Below, piece after piece: positions 34,783 to 44,807 of a DNA stretch of 64,000 bases. Positions within the stretch are counted from its first letter, which is position 1. Every line of letters starts with the position of its first letter. The notes under the pieces were generated by a model. It was given only the letters and a program-made list of their open reading frames with translations, was not told where the DNA came from and made no database searches. A program made the position numbers and the translations under genes. Source of the DNA: Cryptomeria japonica (taxonomy: Eukaryota > Streptophyta > Pinopsida > Cupressales > Cupressaceae); contig NC_081415.1 in assembly GCF_030272615.1 (NCBI RefSeq), forward strand, positions 602,909,644 to 602,973,643, given 5' to 3'.

Positions 34783-35291
34783 ATGGCGGGGAAGATCATT
34801 GGTGTGACAAACATGGCCACAACGGGGAACGGGGGCACGAAGTGCGCACCCCATGAAAAATTAAGAAAAACCTATGCCTATTATTTGTTGACTTCGACTG
34901 GTCTAGTGGGTGGAACCCTCTTCATTTCAACGCATAATGTTTCATTCTGTAGCAACCGCCCACTTTCCTTGCTTCTTTCCTCAAGGAAAAAGCACTGGGC
35001 TTACTACAAAGTGAATTAAATTAATCGCATCTCAAGCAACATAAAGTAAATGTGCACCCGTTTATTTCTATCAGATGACGGATTTGTCACTAGTTTTGCA
35101 TGTAGGTGGCGATATCGGTGGTGAAGGTGAAGGCTGTGGAATCGTCGGTGAGCATGGATGATCCTGCGAAAAAGTATATTGAGGTGGTAACTATGGACGA
35201 TCACGAGTTCTGGTTTATGGGATTCATTAAATACCACAAAGCTCTGAATAGCCTGAGTTACTGTCTTTCATTGCTGGATGATGTTTCCTGA
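34783..35291 (+). CDS. GEM-like GRAM-domain protein, two exons, captured in CACTA
   Basis: Exon 1 is 34783-35010 and exon 2 35106-35291, joined across a 95-nt GT-AG intron (GTGAAT...TGTAG) in phase. The product is ~137 residues. GRAM hallmarks of the ABA-responsive/GEM-like family are seen in order: EKLRKTYAYYLLTSTG, GGTLFISTHNVSFCSNRPL, WAYYK at the intron, then PAKKYIEVVTMDDHEFWFMG. Such proteins bind membranes or regulators and act in ABA and root-hair pathways. The usual N-terminal ~80-100 residues are missing. The frame is intact and the intron plausible, unlike all surrounding genes, suggesting recent capture or constraint. ATG 34783 is the first in-frame ATG. It lies ~300 bp inside the left CACTA end. 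Whether it is expressed is unknown. Confidence 0.85.
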
Positions 35292-37239
35292 TTTTATGGG
35301 CATGTATGATATCATTTTTTTAGAGCCTTACCGGCGTATTGACTGTTGGTTTTACCAGGGTGTGTAAGGAGTGGGTCATGTAATCATAGGCACAAGTGCC
35401 AAGGGCTGGCACAATATAACCAGTGAGGACGACTGCAAGGGAGCCCAAAATGGGCTGTGTAAATGGCGACGCCCGGGCCTCCGTCAATAGCAATAAGAGC
35501 TACGGACGAAGGAAGAAGTTCACCCGCAAAAAAAGGTACAGACGGAGGAAGAAGTTCACCTGCAATAAGAGCTTCCTCTATGTTGCATATCCGACGTCAT
35601 TGCCATGTCAGGCTGGAAGTGGCGATGGAGTATGATTTGGTGGAAGTGGAGGCAGACACTAGCCGACATTGATCAATCAATCATTGGTAATGGGAGACAT
35701 TATTTTAAATGTTATGAAAAATTTCCAACTATGGCTAGATAGATCCTGCTTTGGTTTTCAGGAAGCCATTGGAGTGAAGTTGATTGCATCTTCTGGTGTT
35801 AGATAATTTGTATTTTCCTCATTGTAGGGAAGATAGGTTGTGTACTTCATATTTTAATGCTTATCTTGAAGGAGATCGAATGTGTGGTGGACATTTATTT
35901 CAGATTATTATTGTCCTGTATCGTGTTTATGTTAAAATATGAATTTGCAGGTGCATGTAATGGTGCAAACTTTCAATAGTAGATGTTGCTGTGGACAAAT
36001 CTTTTACATATGTTTATTGTTCTATTCTAGTCTATATGAGAATTATGTAATTGTTAAAAAATTCCCATAAATAATAAAAAGATCTTTTGAAAAGTTTATT
36101 AAATATTTAATGATGTTGGAAGTGTTATTGGGTTTTTGGTTTAGAGGTGAATGAGTCTATTTGGGATCAAGTATTTTGACGAGGCTAAGAGCAAGGCCCT
36201 AATATCAAAATAGTTCAAAATAGAGGAAGCTTGGATCACAACTCCAAGTGATTTGGCAAAATGATTAACCCTCAATTCTAAAAAATGGGACTAAAACCAA
36301 GGGAAATGCACATGGAAAGGATATGATGATAATCAAAATAAATAGTTTGAAGATAATATTAGTTACCTAAAGGATATTCCACTTGATTATTTGGTATATC
36401 GTAACTATTTTGACAAATTTTGAAACCATTAGAGATACCTTTTGCTTCTGTAGATGAGGCATTCATTCATGTTGAAGTTGTGATAGCTTATTTGCCTCTT
36501 TATAGACAACAAATTATCCATACGAATTATCATATATACTTGTAACCTCCATCCCAAACTACCTATTTCACTCTTCTTCCTTTATGTACCTCTTTTATTC
36601 TTCCATTACCTCTTCACTTACCTAAATTCAATCCAAAACATAGTGTATATAGCATCAAAAAAATTCCATATTTGATTAATATTATCCACAACATATCAAA
36701 AAGACAAATACCACACTTACTGTGTCATCAACCAAAAATAATTTACTTAAATATTCAAAGAGTTCAATAATGGAGAAACATCCATGCGATGCTCTACACA
36801 TGTCCTTGAAGGTTCAAGAAATACTTATCCTCTATTGGTCCAAACTTTAAATCACTTTCCATGCATGAAAATAATTGCAACCATACACAATTTCCCACCC
36901 AATAGATTCTCTCAAACTAGTTTACTATCTTAACATAGGGTCAAGGAAAAGCGGGCCAAAATAGGAATCCAAGTGTCTTAAATGCCTTCAAGACCATAGT
37001 GGTGAGGATTGAATTTCTTTCTTTAGTGGTATCTTTCTCTAGATTAATTAGTTGGGGATTCTATTAGGACCTTTTCCTAATTTAAAAAAAAATATAAAGA
37101 TTACATCCCTAAATATTGCATTCATAATAGAATAAATTTCTGCAATATTGAGACTAAATTCATAATAGATTTATAGTGATGAATAAAGAAATATTTAAGA
37201 TTATCAAAAAATTGATGTTTTCTTTCTCCCTACCGTCAT
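35292..37239. other. CACTA interior, no gene recognised
   Basis: A GC-richer patch at about 35420-35670 has an internal duplication of GACG(A/G)AGGAAGAAGTTCACC (about 35500 and 35534). It could be another captured exon, but I cannot name it. The rest is AT-rich and non-coding. Confidence 0.45.
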
Positions 37240-37750
37240 TGGATATTGGGTGATCTTTGAGGCATTATGTCAAATAGTTCATGTGCCTTATCTGAGCTTA
37301 CATATTTTGTATGCATGTGTACCTGGGCAGTTGCACTACAAAATCTATACTCACTAATCACATTTGGTTGGAAGTTTCTAAATCCATTTCAAACACATGA
37401 TCTTGTGCATATCTTGCAATCATAGCATTCCATTAGATCGCGTTTCTTTGATGAATCTCACTAAACAGTTCATGCGCTTCAATGTCTATACTTCCACATT
37501 TTCCAAACATGTCAAATAGAGGATTTCCAACCGTAAGCATCTGATATTAATTACCCTTACCTTCTGCTTTGATGGAATCCCATACATTGTTCCAAAGCTC
37601 CCATTTTGGCACACGTAGAGAGTACGTTGGCAAATAAAACTGATCTAAATGGAAATCTATTTGTTGCATTAACTGTATTGTGAGGATGCTTATGTATTTC
37701 ATCGACAGCATAAAGCCGGAAAGGACATGAGAATATCTCCTCGGGGAGGT
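37240..37750 (-). pseudogene. PPR protein fragment captured in CACTA
   Basis: The minus-strand readings give pentatricopeptide-repeat signatures: FANVLSTCAKMGALEQCMG (about 37570-37660), VGNPLFDMFGKCGSID and EAHELFSEIHQRN (about 37440-37545), and AHELFDIMPQRS (about 37250-37300). These are the usual blocks of PLS-class plant PPR proteins, which bind organelle RNA. The frame is broken between the blocks. It was probably taken from a host PPR gene by the transposon. Confidence 0.75.
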
Positions 37751-38077
37751 ATTCTATGATAGCTGCGAGGTAGATGAGAGTTTCTTATGCCATTTTCTTT
37801 GTTCTATGCAGTTAAACGCGAGAACACTGTTTGAATTCAAATGCTAATAGTGATTGTCTTTTTAACAGAAACAAACGGGAAGGGACGTCAAGGGAAGGAA
37901 TGGGCCCACAACACACCTAAGCAGTCAAAGCTTAGTGTGTGTTGTTTAAGGCTACCCCCTTAAGACATCATAATTGATTGGCTCTTCATTCCTAAGACCT
38001 TCAAAAGTCTTTAATGGCTTCATTGAGTCCTTTTGTCTTCCAAATGCACCTTCACCCACTTGAATTCTCCTTCAATG
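37751..38077. other. CACTA interior, nothing recognised
   Basis: Short non-coding stretch between the PPR fragment and the DRM hairpins. Confidence 0.5.
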
Positions 38078-38485
38078 CTTGATTGCATGTTCACTTAGAA
38101 TTGAATTGATTTTATAACTAAGAGATCAATTGAATTGTAGGTAGACCCCTTCAAATGACAGGGTAGGCTTCCTTTTATACCTTATATATGTCTTGAAAGA
38201 ATTTTATCTTGATGGCTTTAAATTAAAGTACTTTCTCTTCTATCTGGTATTGGTGGAGCAGAGGTTGCATTGCATCGTCCTAAGATACATATTTCTGCAG
38301 ATACAACACAAGTTAAATGTATCCCAGGTCAATGCAAAGCAACCTCTGCTCCAGAGATCACCAAAAAATAGAGAAAGAACTTTAATTTAATGCCATCAGG
38401 ATAAAAGTCTTTAATCAAGACAGATAAATAGTATGCAACTAGATCTATTTGGAATGCATTACCCAAACACAGCAATGGATTAGTC
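38078..38485 (+). repeat. DRM motif I hairpin, copy 1
   Basis: 38225-38281 translates to KVLSLLSGIGGAEVALHRP, matching methyltransferase motif I of DRM proteins (the SAM-binding FSGIGGAEVALHR block). The preceding EFYLDG segment matches the DRM sequence upstream of motif I. Arms 38192-38279 and about 38328-38418 are reverse complements, both derived from this DRM segment. The sequence continues to about 38485 with reverse-strand DRM sequence also found in the large inverted repeat. Confidence 0.82.
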
Positions 38486-38848
38486 ACCTTTGAAAAGAAT
38501 GTGGGATGATGAAATATTTAGACATAAAATAGATGAAATGCACTCCATAGTACTGCTATACAATATTTTGGTCGATGATATTTTTAAAATAGTAAAGGAA
38601 GGTGTATGGAACAACCAAATTCTAATCATTATAAACAATGAATATTTTAAGATCTTTTATGATATGTAAGTTGAGAATATTTTATGAAAGGTCCCTAAAT
38701 TAATACACTTTAAACTGATTTTAATATACCTTGAAGTGTGCAATATGGAAGGTTTGTATTCTTAATCTCCTACCCATTTCTTAATTTAAAATATGATATC
38801 TTTATTAAATATCTTTATTAACTTGATTTCTCCTTCAATTCTTGATGA
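38486..38848. other. Spacer between the two DRM hairpins
   Basis: AT-rich, no gene seen. Confidence 0.5.
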
Positions 38849-39210
38849 ATGCTTGATTGCATGTTCACTTGGAATTGAATTGATTTTATAATTAAGAGAT
38901 CACTTAAATTGTAGGTAAACCCCTTCAAATGATAGGGTAGGCTTCCTTTTATACCTAATATATGTCTTGAAAGCATTTTATCGTGATGGCTTTAAATTAA
39001 AGTACTTTCTCTTCTATCTGGTATTGGTGGAGCAGAGGTTGCATTGCATCATCCTACAATACATATTTCTACAGATACAACACAAGTCAAATGTATCCCA
39101 GGTCGATGCAAAGCAACCTCTGCTCTAGAGATCACCAAAAAATAGAGAAAGAACTTTAATTTAATGCCATTAGGATAAAATTCTTTAATCAAGACAGATA
39201 AAATTTGAGT
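38849..39210 (+). repeat. DRM motif I hairpin, copy 2
   Basis: A direct duplicate of 38078-38430 with a few changes, from CTTGATTGCATGTTCACTT onward. It contains the same SGIGGAEVALH reading (about 39000-39057) and the same inverted arms (about 38969-39056 and 39105-39195). Confidence 0.82.
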
Positions 39211-39616
39211 TTGATTGTCATCATTTACTTTGCCAAATTCTTCACACGTAACTCCTAAATCAATTTCCTACTCATAAGAATTTTATTATGTCTCAAATAT
39301 AGGGAAACAAAAGGCTTGAAATAGAAAACTTGAACATGCAAGTAAATCCATTGACTAACCAGAAGAACAAAATTAAGAAACAGTTTGATCATCTGAGAGA
39401 TGTTGTAGACTTGCAACACACCAGCTAAGGTTTTGCGGGTAAGAATTTTTTTTGTTTTGGTTATGGTTGTGGTGTTTATAGGGAGACATTTACAAATTTA
39501 TATCTATTTTCACTATTAAATGGTTTATGGGTTTGTAATATTAATTTAATGTTCTTTCATATTTTTGTATATATTCTTTATAATAGCCTATTATATTGAT
39601 TTGTTCTACTATGCAT
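39211..39616. other. CACTA interior before the large inverted repeat
   Basis: About 39290-39430 has a short open stretch rich in Asn, Lys and Leu that I cannot assign. The rest is AT-rich. Confidence 0.4.
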
Positions 39617-40722
39617 AATGGTGTGGGTCAGATGACTTTGTCGTCGGTGCATGAAAGCATTGAACGAGTTCTACTTTTAAAAATTACATGAAACATTTTT
39701 TATTTATTTGATTCAGTGTTATTTACAAAAAATGATTATCAATGATGTTTCCTTTCTCCAAGAATTGTCTAGGATCTTTCCATCAGATAATATGTAACAT
39801 CGAATGACTAAATCTTTTCATTAGAAATGCTTATTTAATTTAATTATTATCTAAGCGTGAATTTAATTTTATATCTGTACGAAAGCAGAACATACAAGTT
39901 GAAGAGTCATGTGCAAGCAAATTTCGTAAAAGAAAGCAAGCAGACATTATCTTGAATGACATGGAAACAAGCTCATCAGCTACCTAGAAGAGAGCAATTG
40001 GAGAATGGCGGAGGAAAGTGTTTAAGGGTGATAAATAGATAGATAGTATGCAATACAAACAAAAAATGTTTGGAGTGTCTAATGTGATGTCTCTAATTTA
40101 TGTCCAGAGGGACTAACTGGTTTTGGAGTTCCTGCGAAACCTATTGGGCCATGCCTCGAGGAAATCAATGTGTTCATGCAAGGAGCACCCTTTTTCTATT
40201 ATGAGAATGATACTTTTGCACCGAGGGATATTTGGAAGTCAATATCCAAAAATTTCTATAGTGTGGAACCAGAGTTGGCAGATTCGAAGTAATTTTCAGC
40301 TTTCAGAAGACTAAGAGGTTATGTACACAATCTCCCAATAGAAGGGAAATTTCAAGAATTACCTCTCCCCCCCATGACTATTCAGGAAGCACTTCCTTAG
40401 ACAAAGGACTATTGGCCTCCATGGGATCAAAGAAAAAAATTGAAGCATAGACTCTAGACGATGTGGTCGTGTCCTTCGTGAAGAACTCTACACTATAATT
40501 GAAAATTCATGAGGGAAACTGCAAGATAGTGAAGAGAAATACAATCTTGAAAAGTGGGAAGAAAGGATTTTGGTTTGGGTGGGGCCAAGTCAGGTGGCTC
40601 CTCTAGAGGTTGACGAGATAGAAATCATATTAGGATTGGAAAAAGATCACACTCGTGGAACTTCGTGTGCGAGTGATCGATTGTGGTGTTTGGGTAATGC
40701 ATTCCAAATAGATACAGTTGCA
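39617..40722 (+). pseudogene. DRM-type de novo DNA methyltransferase fragment, left arm of inverted repeat
   Basis: Reading across frames gives DRM catalytic-domain blocks in DRM order: GLTGFGVP (about 40113-40136), GAPFFYYENDTFAPRDIW (about 40180-40240), the RGYVHNLPIEG equivalent (about 40316-40345), ALP-TKDYWPPWDQRKKL (about 40390-40440), WVGPSQVAPLEVDEIEIILG (about 40577-40637), KDHTRG (about 40642-40659) and LGNAFQIDTVAFQM (about 40690-40731). DRM enzymes carry out RNA-directed cytosine methylation. The fragment stops just before motif I, which is found separately in the hairpins at 38.2 and 39.0 kb. Stops and frame changes make it a pseudogene as protein. The arm pairs with 40769-41873. 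The gene it came from is presumably a host DRM locus. Confidence 0.85.
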
Positions 40723-40768
40723 TTCCAAATGGGTAATGTCTTGATTAAAGACTTTTATCTTGATGGCA
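40723..40768. other. Loop of the DRM inverted repeat
   Basis: 46 bases separate the arms. They still encode the DRM segment LIKDFYLDG. Confidence 0.8.
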
Positions 40769-41873
40769 TGCAACTATATCTATTTGGAATGCATTACCCA
40801 AACACTGCAATCGATCACTCGCATATGAAGTTCCACGAGTGTGATCTTTTTCAAATTCTTATATGATTTCTTTCTAGTCAACCTCTAGAGGAGCCACCTA
40901 ACTTGGCCCCACCCAAGCCAAGATCCATTCTTCCCAATTTTCAAGATTGTATTTATCTTCACTATCTTCCAGTTTCCCTTGTGAATTTTCAATTATAGCG
41001 TAGAGTTCTTCACGAAGGACACCACCACATCGTCTAGAGTCTATGCTTTAATTTTTTTGTTTGATCCCATGGAAGCTAATAGTCCTTTGTTTGAGAAAGT
41101 GTTTCATGAATAGTCATGGGGGGGAGAGGTAATTCTTGAAATTTCTCTTCTATTGGGAGATTGTGTACATAACCTCTTGGTCTTCTGAAAGCTGAAAATT
41201 ACTTCTTGTCTCCCAACTCTGGTTCCACACTATAGAAATTTTTGGATATTGACTTCCAAATATCCCTCGGTGCAAAAGTATCATTCTCATAATAGAAAAG
41301 GGTGCTCCTTGCATGAACACATTGATTGCCTCCAAGCGTGGCCGAATAGGTTTTGTAGGAACTCCAAAACTAGTTAGTCCCTCCGAACATAAATTAGAGA
41401 CGTCACATCAGACACTCCAGACATTGTTTGTTTGTATTGCATACTATCTATCTGTTTATCACCCTTAAACACTTTCCTCTGCCATTCTCCAATTGCTCTC
41501 TTCTAGGCAGCTGATGAGATTGTTTCCATGTCATTCAAGATAATGCTTGCTTGCTTTCTTTTACGAAAGTTGCTTGCACATGACTCTTCAACTTGTATGT
41601 TCTACTTCTGTACAGATATAAATTTTTTAATTCATGCTCAGATAATAATTAAATTAAATAAGCATTTGTAAAGAAAAAATTTAGTCATTCGATGTTACAT
41701 ATTATTTGACGAAAAGATCCTAGACAATTTTCGGAGAAAGGAAACATCATTGATAATCATTTTTTGCAAATAACACTGAATCAAATAAATTAAAATGTTT
41801 AATGCAATTTTTAAAAATAGAACTCGTTCAATGCTTTCATTCACCGACGACAAAGCCATTTGACCCACATCAT
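40769..41873 (-). repeat. DRM fragment, right arm of inverted repeat
   Basis: It is the reverse complement of 39617-40722, roughly nine bases in ten identical in the parts I compared. The minus strand reads the same DRM blocks, for example the FSIMRMILLHRGIFGSQ frame and, in the next frame, FYYENDTFAP. The end is clear: beyond 41873 the sequence is CACTA subterminal repeat. Confidence 0.9.
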
Positions 41874-42197
41874 CTCTTGTCGTCGAAATTCCAATGACAA
41901 CTAATGGAATGTCTGAAAAGGATGCTGTGCATCCAACGACACTCCTCTGTCAGAATTTTATCCTTTGGAGTCGGAATTCCGATGATAGGCAGAGATCGTG
42001 ACGGTATTCTTTCAGGGTATGAGCATCCATGGTGGTCGTTGGAAAGGTTGGAGGTGATGTCAGAATTGGGACGACCACAAGGATAGTCGGAACTTCTGAC
42101 ACAAAGTTTTTGATGGCTTTTTTTGTTGGTAGTGCGATGAAATTATGTCGGAATTCCGACGATTTGTTATCAAAATTTTGACCTGAATGTACTAGTG
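41874..42197. repeat. CACTA right subterminal and terminal inverted repeat
   Basis: It holds several near-copies of GTCGGAATTCCGACG on both strands (about 41881, 41970, 42078, 42148) and ends TGTACTAGTG, the inverse of CACTAGTACA. Confidence 0.88.
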
Positions 42198-43583
42198 CTC
42201 CCAGGGGTTAAGGAATATTAGTTTGACAAGTCCCACATCCCTTTCTTCCAAACAAAATACTACCGATACAAGGTCTCTTTCATTGACCAGTAAAAGGTCT
42301 CTATGGTCAACAATGGTTTGGTCCCTTCTCCAATGCAACAATGGTAACTGCTGCAACAAGGCCTACAAAACCTAGTAGCCCTACCAGACCGGTTTTCGAC
42401 ACTTAACTCTTTTTAACTCAAAAAGACCAGACAAAAAATCTCTGATTTGGATACCCTTTTGGGAGTTTAAAAACATATCCTAAGGGTTCTTACTAGTAGG
42501 GAACCCAAGAATCCAAACCCTACTTTGGTTAGGAGACTGGTATAGCCCAATTAGGCCTATTTTACAAAGGAGTGTGTAGACACATACCTTAACTCACCAA
42601 AAAAACTCAAGGGATACTCTTAGACCATTGAAAATACACAAATTCCTAGGTCTTAGGCCATGATGAAACCTTTAACCCCTGATGTGAGACCTGTTTGCTT
42701 ACACTTGCATGGTGGCCACATGGAGTTGCCCACCTTCATGCATCAAACCCTCACTTCCAACTGGTCCTAACTTGTGAAAGGCATTTAAAATCCTAAAATA
42801 CATTGGACATACTTGCATACCCTCCAATGTTGTGAACCACCAATGAAGGATCAACAAGATGAGGCCATTTCTTTGTAAAACCCTAGGCAAAACTGTCAAG
42901 ACTAGACTACTTCCAGAAAATTGTCAGTTTCTCCCTTGTCTTGGAAAATTAGGACCTCAGACTTGATGAATTTTAAAGGTGATTGGGCACTCTAGCACAT
43001 CCCACTGGTTTCCTAATTCCAAAACGATCGTATGGTATGGTACGCTGTGTAGAATAACGGAATTGCAAGAAATTCTCAGAAATATATTACTTCAATGATG
43101 CCAAAAGTTTACAAATTCATTCTCTCTTCCCAATCATGATTGGGGATGACATTTTATACCTTCCTCAATAGTTATCAACCACCTTTTGAACCGAGGTGAC
43201 CATTGGAAGGAATTTGATATTTGTAACCAAAAGTTGTCATTAAAAGTTGTCAACAAAGTTGTCAAGTTTGAGCAAGTTTTGACATATGTTAAATCCGCCT
43301 ACCTAGAGGTGCTTCAACATGTCCTAAACCTTCCTAATACATCTCCAACACATAAATACCTAGAAAAATAGTCAACCAAATACCCCTAGGCCCATATGCC
43401 CATGGTTGCTTATCAATTTTCCAAATCCATGTCATTGGGTAACAAGGTGGGGTTTATTACAAATAAATCAAACATAAAACAAAAAGGACTACCCTATTAC
43501 ATAGATTGAAAGGTCACATTCTCAAGTGTATCCTTTAGCCTTTACTTGTCTTATTATCTTAAGCATGAGGTGCTCCTGCACCA
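42198..43583 (-). mobile_element. Element G left LTR, inner piece
   Basis: It matches 48349-49755 of the right LTR, from CCAGGGGTTAAGGAATAT to CTGCACCA. It lacks a ~90 bp segment present at about 48490-48580. It resumes after the CTC duplication. Confidence 0.93.
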
Positions 43584-44239
43584 TACTCCCAGGGTGAATG
43601 AATCTCAAGTCCACTTGAGATGAGGTCATGTAATGTAGTGCCATGCTTCTTGATCTGATCTTAATTCAATGAAATGGCTTTAGATTCTAGTTTTACTTTC
43701 CATTTGACCAAGTATTGTTTGTACTTATTGTTCCTGGTCTTCTTTACAATCTTGGTGTCCAACACTTTTTCAATTTTAGGTGGCTCATGTTTGGGAAAAT
43801 CTATATATGCTGCTTCTTCGAGGACTTGTTGTGAGTTACCAGCATTAGAGTCACCTTGAAAAGGGGTTAGATCACAAACATTAAAAATAGGAGATATGCC
43901 AAGGTCTGATGGTAATTGAATTTCATAAGCATTGGTGAAAAACTTATTCAAGATTTGACATGGTTCTACTTTCCTCTACATGAGCTTAGTGTGTTTTTCC
44001 TCGGGTAACCTTTCCTTCTTCAAATTTGCCCAAACCAAATCTCTAACTTGAAATTCTACCTCTATCCTTTTCTGATCTGCATGTTCTTTGTATTTTTCTG
44101 ATGACTTTTGAAGTTTTATTTTGACCTCCTCATGAACTTCCTTTATGGCTTCATCAAACCTCTCACCATCTACACTTATGGGATCTATATGGGGCAATTT
44201 TATCAACTCCAATACCCCTCTTGGATGCAACCCATACAC
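43584..44239 (-). pseudogene. Element G integrase C-terminus and chromodomain
   Basis: The minus-strand reading gives GLHPRGVLELIKLPH, KEHADQKRIEVEFQVRDLVW (gypsy integrase tail), then YEIQLPSDLGISPIFNVCDL and a chromodomain-like VLDTKIVKKTRNNKYKQYL followed by VKWKVKLESKA. Chromodomains of chromoviruses direct integration to heterochromatin. Frame changes and stops separate the pieces. The non-coding tail to 43584 includes CCCTGGGAGTA on the minus strand against the LTR, a weak polypurine tract. Confidence 0.88.
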
Positions 44240-44317
44240 AATCTAAAATGGTGACTTCCCTGTGCTTCTATTTATAGTGTTATTGTAGGCAAACTCAACC
44301 TGAGCTAAGATTGAATC

Positions 44318-44807
44318 CTATTTTTCACCATGTTTCCTTGTAAGACATCTCAACAAATTCCCTAATGACCGGTTTACTACTTTTGTCTGCCCATTCATTT
44401 GTGGATGATAGGCTGATGACAAGGACAAATTGGTGCCAACTTTCCTCGAGAGAGTTCTCCAAAAATGGCCAACAAATTTGACATCCCTGTCAGACACTAT
44501 GTTCAATGGAAGTCCATTAATCCTTGCTACTTCTCTGAAAAATAGATCTTCTATATAAGATGCATCACTAGTGGACTTACATGGCAATAAATGTGCCATT
44601 TTACTAAATATCCACTATCACAAACACACTATCAAACCCCTTTTGGGTCCTAGGTAAACCCAGTACAAAGTATATTGACACACTTTCCCAAAGTCTTGAG
44701 GGAATGAGTAAGGGTTGATAGAGACCAACATTGGTACTTCTTCCTTCTGCCTTTTGGCAAATGGTGCATGTGTCTACAAACTTTACTACATCAACCTGCA
44801 ATTTGAG
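44318..44807 (-). pseudogene. Element G integrase core
   Basis: The minus-strand reading gives CTICQKAEGRSTNVGLYQPL (end of the HHCC zinc region), then the first catalytic motif as WESVSIYFVLGLP, where the usual Asp is Tyr. The second follows as VSDRDVKFVGHFW with Asp kept, then SAYHPQMNGQTKVVNRSL, where the usual Glu after NGQT is Lys. Two of three DDE residues are lost, and stops break the frame near 44602. Confidence 0.92.

Larger units (their letters stand above)
34468..42197. mobile_element. CACTA (EnSpm/CMC) DNA transposon carrying host gene pieces
   Basis: The left end reads CACTAATACATTTAG and the right end, read on the other strand, CACTAGTACATTCAG. The target duplication CTC is perfect (34465-34467, 42198-42200). 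Subterminal regions (34490-34680 and 41880-42170) are rich in copies of a near-palindrome like TCGGAATTCCGACG, typical of CACTA ends. The element is 7.7 kb with no recognisable transposase, so non-autonomous. Its cargo is a GEM-like GRAM gene, a PPR fragment and several DRM methyltransferase pieces including a large inverted repeat. Confidence 0.93.
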
